64,000 nucleotides of DNA from Claveliimonas monacensis (GCF_014982975.1 NZ_JADCKL010000002.1:248001-312000), one strand, 5' to 3'; counted from the first letter of the stretch, positions 40,916 through 50,190 are shown. Notes: generated by a model not told the origin, from the sequence alone. Numbers and translations are program-made.

Positions 40916-41926
40916 ATGATGAGTACAAAATTCAAACGCATGCTGCGGGCCGGCGTTGTGGCCGGATGTGTCGCAGCCATGGGGTGTACAGGCACTCTGG
41001 TATACGCAGAACCTTCTACGGAAGAACTGGAAGAACAAAAGGGCGCCCTCGAAGATGAGGTCAGCAGCCTAAACAATGAACTGAATAGTCTGGGCAGCGA
41101 TATCGAAGAGCTCTCGGCCAAAATGGAAGAGACCGCCGCTGCCATGGAAGAAACGCAGAAACAGATGGATGAAGCACAGAAGAAAGGCGAGGAACAGTAC
41201 GAGGCAATGAAGCTCCGCATCAAATATATGTATGAGGCGGGCGACACCACATTCCTTGAGCTCTTATGCTCAGCGGAGGATATGACTGATTTTCTGAACA
41301 AGACCGATTTCGTTCAGAATGTCAGCGAATACGACAGGGATATGCTCCAGGAACTGGAAGATACCCAGAAAGAAATCAAAGAACAGGGCGATGCCCTCCA
41401 GGAACAGCAGGCATCTCTGGCAGAGATGGAGGAAGAACTGAACACGAAACGGTCAGAACTTGAACAGCAGATCGCTTCAAAATCCGATCAGATCTCAGAG
41501 TACAACAGCCAGATCCAGAAAGCTAAAGAGGCGGAAGCACTTCTCGCCCAGCAGCGGGCTGAGGCTGAAAAAGCAGCTTCCAGCGGAAGCGGAGGCGGCA
41601 GCACCGGCGGAGGCAACGTATCCACCGATGGCAAGCAGAGTCTTGGAAGGTTCAGGATCACCCACTACTGTCCCTGTTTCTACTGCACAGGCAGCTGGGG
41701 AGGCAGCAGCACAGCCAGCGGCACCGTTCCCACAGCAGGGCGGACTATCGCGGTAGATCCCAGTGTCATCCCTCTTGGCTCACAGGTCATCATTAACGGC
41801 CATGTCTACACCGCCGAGGATACCGGCGGCGCCATCAAGGGTAATGTGATCGATATTTTTGTAAATGACCACGGAACGGCATTGGCTTCCGGCGTCTATT
41901 ACGCAGAAGTGTATAGAGCAAATTAA
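40916..41926 (+). CDS. Secreted coiled-coil protein with C-terminal 3D (RpfB/MltA-like) domain
   Basis: A 336-residue exported cell-wall protein. The signal peptide covers about residues 1-31 (KRMLRAGVVAGCVAAMG, then TLVYAEP with a cleavage-like Ala). Residues about 35-220 are a long coiled coil, as in CwlO/PcsB-type hydrolases that interact with FtsEX. A Gly/Ser linker leads to a 3D domain at about 245-336: FRITHYCPCFYCTG, TIAVDPSVIPLGSQVII and AEDTGGAIKGNVIDIFV with the three conserved Asp. The domain is a double-psi barrel related to lytic transglycosylases. ATG 40916 follows AAAGGA at 9 nt. Single-gene unit with its own promoter and terminator. Confidence 0.88.
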   Translation: MMSTKFKRMLRAGVVAGCVAAMGCTGTLVYAEPSTEELEEQKGALEDEVSSLNNELNSLGSDIEELSAKMEETAAAMEETQKQMDEAQKKGEEQYEAMKLRIKYMYEAGDTTFLELLCSAEDMTDFLNKTDFVQNVSEYDRDMLQELEDTQKEIKEQGDALQEQQASLAEMEEELNTKRSELEQQIASKSDQISEYNSQIQKAKEAEALLAQQRAEAEKAASSGSGGGSTGGGNVSTDGKQSLGRFRITHYCPCFYCTGSWGGSSTASGTVPTAGRTIAVDPSVIPLGSQVIINGHVYTAEDTGGAIKGNVIDIFVNDHGTALASGVYYAEVYRAN

Positions 41927-41933
41927 TAGCAAA

Positions 41934-41961
41934 GAAGGCGCTCCCTTTTGGGAGCGCCTTC
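41934..41961. terminator. Terminator between the 3D-domain gene and adhE
   Basis: A perfect 12-bp stem GAAGGCGCTCCC/GGGAGCGCCTTC with a TTTT loop, between convergent stops and 8 nt past the 3D gene. Confidence 0.88.
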
Positions 41962-41989
41962 TCTTTGTGAGAAAAACTTATGAGAAAAA

Positions 41990-44611
41990 CTATTTGCCGT
42001 AATAGCATTTGAGATAGATTTCTTTCATTTCCTTCATCAGCGGATATCTTGGGTTAGCGCCTGTACACTGATCATTGAAGGCCTGCTCTGTCATCTCATC
42101 CAGAGTATCCAGGAAGTATTTCTCGTCGATGCCGTATTCCTTGATCGATTTCTTGATACCGATCTTCTCTTTCAGTTCTTCCAGTTTTGCTATGAAATTC
42201 TCAAATACTTCCTTGTCTGTGTTGCCCTTGCATCCAGCATAGCGTCCAAGCTCTGCATAGTCTGCCAGTGCATGCGGATACTGATACTGTGAGAATGTTC
42301 CCATTCTTGTCGGAACCTCTTCTGCATTGTACCGCATAACCTCTGTCAGGAGCACTGCGTTTGCAATACCGTGCGGCAGGTGATGGAATGCACCCAGCTT
42401 GTGAGCCATGGAATGGTTCAGTCCAAGGAACGCGTTTGCGAAGGCCATACCAGCCATGCAGGAGGCGTTGCCCATGATCTCACGTGCCTTAGGATCTTTT
42501 GCACCGTTCTCATATGCAGATGGCAGATTTTCAAATACCATCTTCACCGCTTTCATGGAAAGACCCTTTGTAAAGTCAGTAGCCATGATGGATACGAAGG
42601 ACTCGATAGCGTGTGTCATAACGTCGATACCGGATGCGCTTGTCAGTCCCTTAGGCTGAGTCATCATGTTGTCCACGTCTACGATTGCCATGTCTGGCAG
42701 CAGCTCGTAGTCAGCGATAGGCCATTTTACGCCTGTCGTAGCATCTGTGATGATGGCGAAAGGTGTCACCTCAGAACCTGTACCGGAAGATGTTGGGATT
42801 GCTACAAAATATGCTTTCTCGCCCATCTTCGGGAAGGTAAATACTCTCTTACGGATATCCATGAAATCCATAGCCATATCTGCGAAATCTGCTTCCGGAT
42901 GCTCGTACATTACCCACATGATCTTTCCGGCATCCATTGCTGAGCCGCCACCCAGTGCGATGATCGTGTCAGGCTCGAATGCTCTCATCTGCTCTACACC
43001 TTTCTGTGCGCACTGCAGAGTCGGGTCCGGAGCAACCTCGTAGAAGCATGTATGCTTAATACCCATCTGGTCCAGCTTCTCCTCGATCGGTTTCACGTAG
43101 CCGTTCTGATACAGGAAGGAGTCTGTTACGATAAATGCTTTCTTCTTGTGCATAACTGTTCCCAGCTCATCCAGAGCAACCGGCATACAGCCTTTCTTAA
43201 AGTAAATCTTTTCTGGTGTTCTGAACCAAAGCATATTCTCTCTCCTCTCGGCTACTGTCTTAATGTTGATCAGATGTTTTACTCCTACGTTCTCTGATAC
43301 GGAGTTTCCGCCCCAGGAACCGCATCCAAGAGTAAGGGAAGGTGCAAGTTTGAAGTTGTAAAGGTCACCGATTCCACCCTGAGAGGAAGGTGTGTTGATA
43401 AGGATACGGCAGGTCTTCATCGCTGCTGAGTGTTTTGCTATCTTCTCTGTCTCAGAAGGATCGATGTAGAGAGCTGATGTATGTCCATATCCGCCGTCAG
43501 CAACCAGCTTCTCAGCTTTCTCGAGCGCCTCGTCAAATGTCTTTGCCTTGTACATGGCAAGTACAGGTGACAGTTTTTCATGTGCAAACTCTTCGGAGAT
43601 GTCTACAGACTCAACCTCGCCGATCAGAATCTTTGTATTTGCAGGAACTTTCACTCCAGCCATCTCTGCGATCTTCACGGCTGACATTCCGGGGATCTTG
43701 TTGTTCAGCTTGCCGTCGATGATGATGGTCTTGCGCACCTTGTCAAGCTCCTCGCCTGGTTTCAGGAAGTAGCATCCGCGGTAAGCGAACTCCTTCTTCA
43801 CTTCCTCGTAAACGCTCTCCAGGACGGTCACAGACTGCTCGGATGCACAGATCATACCATTGTCGAATGTCTTGGAATGGATGATGGAGTTAACTGCGTT
43901 CTTGATATCTGCTGTATCGTCAATGATAACAGGTGTATTTCCAGGTCCAACACCTACGGCAGGTTTCCCGGAGGAGTACGCTGATTTAACCATTCCGGGG
44001 CCGCCCGTCGCGAGGATCAGGTCAGAGTCTTTCATAACTGTTGTGGTCAGTTCCAGTGAAGGAGCATCGATCCATCCGATGATTCCCTCAGGTGCTCCTG
44101 CCTTTACAGCGGCATCCAGAACAACCTTTGCAGCCTCGATCGTACATTTCTTTGCAGCCGGATGCGGGCTGATGATGATCGCGTTTCTTGTCTTCAGACA
44201 AATCAGTGTCTTAAAGATTGCTGTAGAAGTCGGGTTTGTAGTCGGAATAACGGCCGCTACCAGTCCTACAGGCTCAGCAATCTTCTTGATGCCGTAAGCC
44301 TTGTCTTCCTCAAACACGCCGCAGGTCTTTGTATGCTTGTATGCGTTGTATGTATACTCAGCCGCGTAATGGTTCTTGATGACCTTGTCCTCTACAAGGC
44401 CTCGCCCTGTCTCCTCCACTGCCATCTTTGCGAGAGGGATACGCATCTTGTTGGCCGCCATAGCTGCCTCAAAGAAGATCTTGTCTACCTGCTCCTGTGT
44501 GTAGGTTGCGAATACTTTCTGGGCTTCTCTCATTGCCTTCATCTTTGCTTCGAGAGCTTCCACGCTGTCAATAAATGTTGGTACCACCGCTTCTTCTTTC
44601 TTTTTCGCCAT
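41990..44611 (-). CDS. adhE: Bifunctional acetaldehyde/alcohol dehydrogenase
   Basis: An 873-residue fermentation enzyme that reduces acetyl-CoA to ethanol via acetaldehyde with NADH and forms spirosomes. The N-terminal ALDH domain has catalytic Cys in DNGMICASEQS, and GVGPGNTPVIID upstream. The C-terminal iron-dependent ADH domain has GGGSAMDAGKIMWVMYE for NAD, and the iron-ligand regions HAIESFVS, GLNHSMAHKLGAFHHLPHG. Start ATG 44611 follows GGAGG at 8 nt; an in-frame ATG 14 codons earlier lacks a site. A strong promoter overlapped by a Rex-like operator precedes it. Confidence 0.97.
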   Translation of the reverse strand: MAKKKEEAVVPTFIDSVEALEAKMKAMREAQKVFATYTQEQVDKIFFEAAMAANKMRIPLAKMAVEETGRGLVEDKVIKNHYAAEYTYNAYKHTKTCGVFEEDKAYGIKKIAEPVGLVAAVIPTTNPTSTAIFKTLICLKTRNAIIISPHPAAKKCTIEAAKVVLDAAVKAGAPEGIIGWIDAPSLELTTTVMKDSDLILATGGPGMVKSAYSSGKPAVGVGPGNTPVIIDDTADIKNAVNSIIHSKTFDNGMICASEQSVTVLESVYEEVKKEFAYRGCYFLKPGEELDKVRKTIIIDGKLNNKIPGMSAVKIAEMAGVKVPANTKILIGEVESVDISEEFAHEKLSPVLAMYKAKTFDEALEKAEKLVADGGYGHTSALYIDPSETEKIAKHSAAMKTCRILINTPSSQGGIGDLYNFKLAPSLTLGCGSWGGNSVSENVGVKHLINIKTVAERRENMLWFRTPEKIYFKKGCMPVALDELGTVMHKKKAFIVTDSFLYQNGYVKPIEEKLDQMGIKHTCFYEVAPDPTLQCAQKGVEQMRAFEPDTIIALGGGSAMDAGKIMWVMYEHPEADFADMAMDFMDIRKRVFTFPKMGEKAYFVAIPTSSGTGSEVTPFAIITDATTGVKWPIADYELLPDMAIVDVDNMMTQPKGLTSASGIDVMTHAIESFVSIMATDFTKGLSMKAVKMVFENLPSAYENGAKDPKAREIMGNASCMAGMAFANAFLGLNHSMAHKLGAFHHLPHGIANAVLLTEVMRYNAEEVPTRMGTFSQYQYPHALADYAELGRYAGCKGNTDKEVFENFIAKLEELKEKIGIKKSIKEYGIDEKYFLDTLDEMTEQAFNDQCTGANPRYPLMKEMKEIYLKCYYGK

Positions 44612-44662
44612 TTTGGTTTCCTCCGTAAATAGTTTTTCGTTGTTTTTCTTCAACCTGGGTTA

Positions 44663-44691
44663 AGTATACTTGATTGTTAAATATTTGTCAA
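44663..44691 (-). promoter_or_regulatory. adhE promoter
   Basis: On the minus strand TTGACA (44686-44691), 17 nt and TATACT (44663-44668) form a near-consensus promoter. A second, weaker TTGACA/TAATAT pair with TTGTTAA half-sites lies about 180 nt further upstream. Confidence 0.85.
44674..44691 (-). promoter_or_regulatory. Putative Rex operator on the adhE promoter
   Basis: TTGACAAATATTTAACAA on the minus strand matches the Rex consensus TTGTTAAnnnnTTAACAA with two differences in one half. It covers the -35 and spacer, so Rex without NADH would block adhE. Further TTGTTAA-like half-sites occur near 44710-44716 and 44855-44875. Confidence 0.72.
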
Positions 44692-44934
44692 TAACTTTTT
44701 GATATTTTTTTAACAAATATTTATTTTTATCTTCTCTCTAATAATTCTTTTTTCCAGCCAACCTCCTTTGCAAATTTTTCTTTTGAATTTTTAAGTGAGC
44801 ATATTCTATCATATTTTTCTTGATTTGTAACTATTATTTTGAAAAGTATATTATTTAACAATTAATTAACTGTCAATAGTTATCTCTTTCACATACTTTG
44901 ACACAATAATAACATCTTCTGTTAATCAGAAAAA
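44692..44934. other. AT-rich adhE upstream region
   Basis: No gene is seen. On the minus strand it holds a second promoter-like pair with TTGTTAA half-sites and an orphan AAAGGAGG near 44760 that is followed only by very short open frames. Confidence 0.5.
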
Positions 44935-44956
44935 CGGACAGCATTTCTGCTGTCCG
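44935..44956 (-). terminator. Terminator of the ribosomal supercluster
   Basis: CGGACAGCA pairs with TGCTGTCCG around TTTC, followed on the minus strand by TTTTTCTG. It lies about 45 nt past the rplQ stop. Confidence 0.9.
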
Positions 44957-45000
44957 CCTTTATCTCATATATAGATTTATCTCTGATATGCAGGAAACTC

Positions 45001-45537
45001 TTATACAAGCTCGATAAGAACTTCCATGGCAGCGTCACCTTTACGCTGACCGATCTTGATGATTCTTGTGTAACCACCATTGCGGTCTGCATACTTCGGT
45101 GCGATCTCATCGAATAATTTTGCTACCATATCGATCTCTTTTGTGTTTTTCTTTCTTCCAGCTGCTGTCTTCGGAACCTCAGTTACAGGGCACAGAACTT
45201 TCAGCATCTGACGTCTTGCATGAAGTCTGGAAGGCATATCCTTCTTGATCTTCTTCTCTACTTCGTCATATACTGTAACTTTCTTTCCGTCTACAACTTC
45301 TTTCACTCTCTTGCCATCTTTGTCCTTGCGGGCAACTTTAGCCATAACAGTAACTTCCTCGAAGTTATCCTTCTCTTTTACTGCCAGAGCGATCAGACCT
45401 TCTGCGATCTTGCGGATCTCTTTAGCCTTTGCCTCAGTTGTTCTGATCTTTCCGTTGTTTAAGAGAGCTGTTACCTGGTTTCTCAGTAATGCTTTTCTCT
45501 GGCTTGATGTTCTGCCGAGTTTTCTATATTTTGCCAT
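45001..45537 (-). CDS. rplQ: 50S ribosomal protein L17
   Basis: A 178-residue L17, well above the usual 115-130. The family start [20 protein letters not shown] and the end [20 protein letters not shown] are intact. The extra residues form a Lys/Asp-rich insertion at about 70-110 ([16 protein letters not shown] and following). L17 sits near the peptide exit tunnel. Last gene of the alpha operon, after rpoA, and followed by the terminator. Confidence 0.97.
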   Translation of the reverse strand: MAKYRKLGRTSSQRKALLRNQVTALLNNGKIRTTEAKAKEIRKIAEGLIALAVKEKDNFEEVTVMAKVARKDKDGKRVKEVVDGKKVTVYDEVEKKIKKDMPSRLHARRQMLKVLCPVTEVPKTAAGRKKNTKEIDMVAKLFDEIAPKYADRNGGYTRIIKIGQRKGDAAMEVLIELV

Positions 45538-45630
45538 TTTTCTTATCCTCCAATATTTAACATCTGGTTATGCATCTTCGGGCTTACTAGCCAAATGCCG
45601 CCGCCATGCATCTTTGGGCTTACTGACGGC

Positions 45631-46590
45631 TTACTCCTCGCCCTGGCTCAGCTCTAAGCCGAGTTCTTTTAATTTTGCCAGCACTTCTTCCAGGGATTTG
45701 CGTCCCAGGTTGCGGACCTTCATCATGTCCTCGGGGGTGCGGTTTGTCAGCTCTTCCACTGTGTTGATGCCTGCGCGCTTCAGACAGTTGTAGGAGCGCA
45801 CGGAAAGTTCAAGTTCATCGATGCTCATCTCAAGAACTTTCTCTTTCTCATCGTCTTCTTTCTCGATCATAACTTCAGCGGCCTGTGCCACTTCAGAGAG
45901 ATCGATGAACAGCTTCAGATGCTCGCTGAGAACCTTTGCGGCAAGGCTGACTGCCTCGTCCGGATGAAGTGTGCCATTTGTCCACACATCAAGTGTCAGT
46001 TTATCAAAGTCTGTGATCTGTCCCACACGGGTATTCTCAACCGTAAGGTTTACTCTCTCTACAGGTGTGTAGATAGAGTCAATAGGAATAACCGCAATAG
46101 GAAGATCCTCATTCTTGTTCTTATCTGAACTTACATATCCTCTGCCCTTTGTGATAGTCAGTTCCATGTAAAGTTTGCTGTCTGCGCCGCCATTTAACGT
46201 AGCGATGACAGTCTCCGGATTCATGATCTCAATGTCTGAGTCCGCTTGTATATCAGCACCAGTTACGACACCTTCACCTTCAAATTCAATGTAGGCTGTC
46301 TTTGGTTCATCTGTCTCAGATGTATTCTTTATAGCCAGGGACTTCAAATTCATGATAATCTCTGTCACATCTTCCTTCACACCCGGGATAGAACTGAATT
46401 CATGCAACACACCATCGATCTTCACCTGGCTGATAGCAGCTCCGGGAAGAGAGGAGAGCATGATCCTTCTAAGAGAATTTCCAAGCGTTGTACCATAACC
46501 TCTCTCAAGAGGTTCTACTACAAATCTTCCATATCTCTTATCTTCTGACATTTCTGTAATTTCAATATTTGGTTTATTAAAATCAAACAC
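45631..46590 (-). CDS. rpoA: RNA polymerase alpha subunit
   Basis: A 319-residue alpha subunit. The N-terminal dimerisation domain shows [20 protein letters not shown] and [12 protein letters not shown]; the C-terminal domain, which binds UP elements and activators, shows [20 protein letters not shown] and [14 protein letters not shown] with its helix-hairpin-helix. ATG 46590 follows GGAGG. It lies between rpsD and rplQ, as in other Firmicutes. Confidence 0.98.
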   Translation of the reverse strand: MFDFNKPNIEITEMSEDKRYGRFVVEPLERGYGTTLGNSLRRIMLSSLPGAAISQVKIDGVLHEFSSIPGVKEDVTEIIMNLKSLAIKNTSETDEPKTAYIEFEGEGVVTGADIQADSDIEIMNPETVIATLNGGADSKLYMELTITKGRGYVSSDKNKNEDLPIAVIPIDSIYTPVERVNLTVENTRVGQITDFDKLTLDVWTNGTLHPDEAVSLAAKVLSEHLKLFIDLSEVAQAAEVMIEKEDDEKEKVLEMSIDELELSVRSYNCLKRAGINTVEELTNRTPEDMMKVRNLGRKSLEEVLAKLKELGLELSQGEE

Positions 46591-46649
46591 TATATAGTCC
46601 CTCCTTATGGGCTGATAATTTACTGAGGGTTAATACTTTTCTAAATTAA

Positions 46650-47243
46650 TTATTTAGAATACAACTCGACGATCAGCATCTCGTCTACAGGAACGTCAAT
46701 CTCATCGCGTGTCGGAAGTTCTTTTACAGTTCCCTTAAGAGCCTCATGGTCAACATCGATCCACGCAGGTACAAGACGGCCGCCTGTAACCTCGATGATA
46801 TCTTTGTATCTCTGGGAACCTTTGCATTTCTCTTTGATCTCGATCACATCGCCTGCTTTAACAAGATAAGAAGGAATGTTTACCTGCTTACCGTTAACCA
46901 GTACGTGCTTGTGATCTACGATCTGTCTTGCCTCGCGGCGTGTTCTTGCAAGCCCCATGCGGAACACTACATTGTCAAGTCTGGACTCCAGAAGAACCAT
47001 CAGGTTTGTACCTGTCATACCCTTCTGCTGTTTTGCCTTCTTATAGTAGTTTCTGAAAGGTTTCTCAAGAACGCCGTAGATGAATTTTGCTTTCTGCTTC
47101 TCGCGGAGCTGCAGTCCGTACTCACTCATCTTTCTGTTTGATCTTTTTAACTGTCTGTTAGACTTTTTATCAATTCCTAAATAGACTGGGTCCATGCCAA
47201 GTGAACGGCATCTTTTAAGAACCGGAACTCTGTTTACTGCCAT
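46650..47243 (-). CDS. rpsD: 30S ribosomal protein S4
   Basis: A 197-residue S4 that nucleates 16S rRNA folding. The S4 RNA-binding domain is clear: LESRLDNVVFRMGLARTRRE then ARQIVDHKHVLVNGKQVNIP. Only one Cys remains near the N-terminus (KRCRSLG), so this is the zinc-free (C-minus) form. In many bacteria S4 represses this operon; the 97-nt gap before it shows no obvious fold. Located between rpsK and rpoA. Confidence 0.97.
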   Translation of the reverse strand: MAVNRVPVLKRCRSLGMDPVYLGIDKKSNRQLKRSNRKMSEYGLQLREKQKAKFIYGVLEKPFRNYYKKAKQQKGMTGTNLMVLLESRLDNVVFRMGLARTRREARQIVDHKHVLVNGKQVNIPSYLVKAGDVIEIKEKCKGSQRYKDIIEVTGGRLVPAWIDVDHEALKGTVKELPTRDEIDVPVDEMLIVELYSK

Positions 47244-47340
47244 GTTTTCGTTTTCCTCCTGATTTCTAGGGATATGAAATCCAATTCATTGTTTCTATTG
47301 TTAATATCTCTTCTATTAAACCTGAAACACAATCCGAAGA

Positions 47341-47736
47341 CTAGACTCTTCTGCGTTTCGGCGGACGGCATCCGTTGTGGGGAACCGGTGTTACGTCTCT
47401 GATGCTTGTAACGTCAATTCCACATGCCTGAAGGGCACGGATTGCTGCCTCTCTTCCTGAACCAGGTCCTTTTACCATAACATCTACTGTCTTTAAGCCG
47501 TGTACCAGAGCTGCTTTTGCTGCAGTCTCAGCTGCCATCTGTGCTGCATACGGAGTAGATTTCCTTGAACCTCTAAATCCCAGACCACCAGCACTTGCCC
47601 ATGACAGAGCATTTCCCTGTGCATCTGTTAATGTTACGATTGTATTGTTAAAAGATGACTGGATATGTGCTTGTCCGTGTTCAACGTTTTTCTTGACACG
47701 TTTCTTTGTCACTTTCTTTGTAACTTTCTTTGCCAT
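47341..47736 (-). CDS. rpsK: 30S ribosomal protein S11
   Basis: A 131-residue S11 of the small-subunit platform. [38 protein letters not shown] and the C-terminal [13 protein letters not shown] are characteristic. The N-terminus is a Lys/Val repeat ([10 protein letters not shown]). It follows rpsM after an unusually long 224-nt spacer containing a repeat hairpin. Confidence 0.97.
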   Translation of the reverse strand: MAKKVTKKVTKKRVKKNVEHGQAHIQSSFNNTIVTLTDAQGNALSWASAGGLGFRGSRKSTPYAAQMAAETAAKAALVHGLKTVDVMVKGPGSGREAAIRALQACGIDVTSIRDVTPVPHNGCRPPKRRRV

Positions 47737-47842
47737 TTAAACTAACCTACTTTCTTGAAATTTGCGTTGTTTGACTTTTATAAGGTAGTTCAGACCCGCG
47801 GCCTGAACAAAGAAATACTCATACACTTTCATCGTGCAGAGG

Positions 47843-47902
47843 GTTCGCTCAACTATGCTCAAGCTGCACTCTTCGAGTTTGCTTTCGCTAAGATTCGCGA
47901 AC
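47843..47902 (-). repeat. Intergenic hairpin repeat, copy in the rpsM-rpsK spacer
   Basis: GTTCGC and GCGAAC close a 60-nt fold whose arms on the transcript read CTTAGCGAAAG and TTGAGCATAGTT. They match the arms of the hairpins between rplW and rplB and between rpsH and rplF. A second GGGC/GCCC hairpin follows at about 47930-47942. Confidence 0.7.
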
Positions 47903-47960
47903 GGCCTCGCGCTAAAATTCGGGCTTCGCCATTGCTCGCCCTCATCAAGCTGCTTTCGGC

Positions 47961-48329
47961 CTACTTCTTTTTATTAGCAACTGTTCTCTTAGGACCTTTT
48001 CTTGTTCTTGCGTTTGTCTTTGTCTTCTGTCCACGAACCGGGAGTCCTTTTCTATGACGGATACCTCTGTAGCATCCGATCTCCTGTAATCTCTTGATGT
48101 TCAGCGCGATCTCTCTTCTCAGGTCGCCTTCTACCATCTGTGTCTCGTCGATCACTGCGCTGATCTTCTTTACATCCTCATCTGTCAGATCTCTGCAGCG
48201 GATGTCAGGATCTACTCCTGCTTCTTTCAGAATACGTGTTGCGCTCGGTCTTCCGATACCGTAAATATAGGTCAGTCCGATTTCTACACGTTTGTCTCTT
48301 GGTAAGTCTACACCTGCAATACGAGCCAT
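47961..48329 (-). CDS. rpsM: 30S ribosomal protein S13
   Basis: A 122-residue S13 of the subunit head, contacting the P-site t[37 protein letters not shown] and the basic tail [19 protein letters not shown] are canonical. Start ATG 48329 follows GGAGG at 8 nt; the in-frame ATG five codons earlier overlaps that site. It is separated from rpmJ by a 315-nt spacer, whereas the two are usually adjacent. Confidence 0.97.
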   Translation of the reverse strand: MARIAGVDLPRDKRVEIGLTYIYGIGRPSATRILKEAGVDPDIRCRDLTDEDVKKISAVIDETQMVEGDLRREIALNIKRLQEIGCYRGIRHRKGLPVRGQKTKTNARTRKGPKRTVANKKK

Positions 48330-48644
48330 GTGATTTTCCTCCATTGATCTTTGTTGTTTAATATTGTCCTAAATTGAGGCTGCGGGTACTGGATCCTCTC
48401 CTGTTCCCTACCAGAGCACATATCTCAAGGACATTTCTCCCGCGCTCCGATATCCCAGCCCAGGCGTGTCGGTATTCACGCCCTTTCCGGCAGCCGACTC
48501 CTCATCGGCTAATGACCGCCGGTATTGTAAGCAATATACTAGAAACCCCTGTGGAACATCCACACTCTCTCGGTGTTTCATGTATATTAAATAGTACGAA
48601 CACTGCACACACACCCTGGCGTGTCATACTATCAGCCGCCCAAA
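48330..48644 (-). other. Structured non-coding spacer between rpmJ and rpsM
   Basis: No convincing gene. Several perfect stems occur: GGCGTG/CACGCC (48463-48482), AGCCGA/TCGGCT nested in CCGG/CCGG (48487-48522), and GAAAC/GTTTC around GTGG/CCAC (48542-48579). On the minus strand it belongs to the alpha-operon transcript. It differs in sequence from the hairpin repeats of the other spacers. Confidence 0.5.
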
Positions 48645-48758
48645 TTAACCCTGACGCTGTTTATGCTTTGGGTTCTCGCAGATAATGCGAATGCTTCCTT
48701 TTCTCTTGATTACTTTGCATTTCTCGCAAATTGGTTTTACTGATGATCTAACCTTCAC
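48645..48758 (-). CDS. rpmJ: 50S ribosomal protein L36
   Basis: A 37-residue zinc-binding ribosomal protein. The four ligands are present (C11, C14, C27, H32 in [14 protein letters not shown] and [13 protein letters not shown]), so this is the zinc-containing form. The start is GTG 48758, 7 nt after GGAGG; upstream in-frame codons are leader. It is the first gene behind an internal promoter of the supercluster. Confidence 0.96.
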   Translation of the reverse strand: MKVRSSVKPICEKCKVIKRKGSIRIICENPKHKQRQG

Positions 48759-48857
48759 GTCAAATCCTCCTTTCATCCACTGCCTGCTTGGTTCCAAGGC
48801 GCTTTTACCGGAAATCCCGTAACAAGGCATAAAAATCCCCGGGAAACGCGCCTATAT

Positions 48858-48887
48858 AGTATAGCACTACCGTTCAAGCAAAGTCAA
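48858..48887 (-). promoter_or_regulatory. Internal promoter before rpmJ
   Basis: On the minus strand TTGACT (48882-48887), 18 nt and TATACT (48858-48863) lie 100 nt before rpmJ. A GGCGC/GCGCC stem is possible in the leader. It would let rpmJ-rpsM-rpsK-rpsD-rpoA-rplQ be expressed separately. Confidence 0.78.
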
Positions 48888-48925
48888 TAGATTTTCCGGT
48901 TGTTTCTAAGATAATTTTACAGCTT

Positions 48926-49144
48926 TTATTTGTCTCTCCAGATGATCCTTCCCTTTGAGAGGTCATAGGGTGACAGCTCCAGTGTCACTTTGTCTCCCGG
49001 CAGGATCTTGATAAAATTCATACGCAGCTTTCCGCTGATATGAGCCAGCACCTGGTGTCCGTTCTCCAGTTCTACCTGGAACATTGCGTTTGGCAGTTTC
49101 TCTACTACGGTTCCTTCGATTTCGATAACGTCAGCTTTTGACAT
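48926..49144 (-). CDS. infA: Translation initiation factor IF-1
   Basis: A 72-residue S1-like OB-fold protein that binds the ribosomal A site during initiation. [39 protein letters not shown] and the end [12 protein letters not shown] match IF-1 exactly in length and layout. It follows the KOW-protein gene by 6 nt and precedes rpmJ. Confidence 0.98.
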   Translation of the reverse strand: MSKADVIEIEGTVVEKLPNAMFQVELENGHQVLAHISGKLRMNFIKILPGDKVTLELSPYDLSKGRIIWRDK

Positions 49145-49150
49145 GTCTCC

Positions 49151-49414
49151 TTAATCCTCCTGTTTTCCTTTTTCCTGGTTCAAGTAGTTTTTCAGTATCC
49201 TTTTTACGGCCACATCGTCCAGCGGGGCCGCCTCATACCTGGTACAGACAGGCTGTACATGCTTCTTTTTCTTCCTTTTCGGCCGGTCTACTGAGCGGAG
49301 CATTCCATCTGCCAGATAAACATATGCACTGTCACTTTCCATTATAACATACATTTTTCCTGTGTCATGTCCCGCCAGTGATCTGGCCAGCATTCCTGCC
49401 TTATATCTGTCCAT
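49151..49414 (-). CDS. KOW-domain (L14e-like) RNA-binding protein
   Basis: An 87-residue protein with an N-terminal KOW strand pair (GMLARSLAGHDTGKMYVIM, ADGMLRSVDRPKRKKKKH) and a helical tail. Such proteins, also annotated as L14e/L6e/L27e-like, occur in this position between map and infA in many Clostridia and probably bind RNA; their role is unknown. Start ATG 49414 has GAGAGG 7 nt upstream and overlaps the map stop by 14 nt. Confidence 0.85.
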   Translation of the reverse strand: MDRYKAGMLARSLAGHDTGKMYVIMESDSAYVYLADGMLRSVDRPKRKKKKHVQPVCTRYEAAPLDDVAVKRILKNYLNQEKGKQED

Positions 49415-50186
49415 CCTTTTTCCTCTCTCCATAACCTGACAGGGACAGCAGCACCGGCTCCCCTTTTGTGATCAGCACAGTGTTCTCGTAATGGGCAGAC
49501 AGGGAATGGTCCTTTGTGACAACGGTCCAGTCATCGTCCAGCCACTCCACCTCCCATGTTCCCGCATTGATCATGGGCTCAATAGCCAGGGTCATGCCCT
49601 CTTTGAGGAGAACCCCTTTCCTTCCCTGCTCGTAGTTGGGTATCTCCGGCGATTCGTGAAGATTTGTGCCGATCCCGTGGCCGCACAGGTCTCTCACTAC
49701 ACCGTAGCCCCTCTCGCTGGCATATCTGCCGATGGCAGACGATATATCAAATAGATGATTGCCTTCTTTTGCGTACTTTATACCTTCAAAAAAGCATTCC
49801 CTTGTCACATCGATCAGTCTCTGCGCATCCTCGCTGATATGCCCGATGCCGTATGTCCTGGCGGCATCGGAGTGGTAGCCTTTGTAGATGACTCCGGCGT
49901 CCAGACTCACGATATCTCCCTCTCGGATGAAGCGGTGGGGGCTGGGTATGCCGTGAACCACTTCCTCGTTCACAGAGACGCAGATGGAGGCCGGATATCC
50001 GTTGTAGTTCAGGAAGGAGGGCACGCAGCCGTGGCTGCGTATCAGCTCCTCCCCGATCTTATCTATCTCCAGGGTACTCATTCCCGGACGAAGCTCTTTT
50101 GCCAGTTCATTGTGGACAGCCTCAAGGATCCTGCCCGCTTCCGTCATAAGCTCGATCTCTCTGGGTGATTTTATCGTAATCGGCAT
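49401..50186 (-). CDS. map: Methionine aminopeptidase, type I
   Basis: A 261-residue metalloenzyme that removes the initiator Met. EVVHGIPSP, SLDAGVIYKGYHSDAART (two metal-binding Asp), GHGIGTNLHESP (His) and MTLAIEPM (Glu) are all present, with the last metal-binding Glu apparently in the terminal strand near KGEPVLLS. It lies 4 nt after adk and is coupled to the KOW gene. Confidence 0.97.
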   Translation of the reverse strand: MPITIKSPREIELMTEAGRILEAVHNELAKELRPGMSTLEIDKIGEELIRSHGCVPSFLNYNGYPASICVSVNEEVVHGIPSPHRFIREGDIVSLDAGVIYKGYHSDAARTYGIGHISEDAQRLIDVTRECFFEGIKYAKEGNHLFDISSAIGRYASERGYGVVRDLCGHGIGTNLHESPEIPNYEQGRKGVLLKEGMTLAIEPMINAGTWEVEWLDDDWTVVTKDHSLSAHYENTVLITKGEPVLLSLSGYGERKKDGQI

Positions 50187-50190
50187 GCTC

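Noticed and set aside
48408-48614. 68-residue minus-strand open frame in the rpmJ-rpsM spacer
   Set aside because: No ribosome-binding site, and it runs through perfect RNA stems; more likely non-coding.
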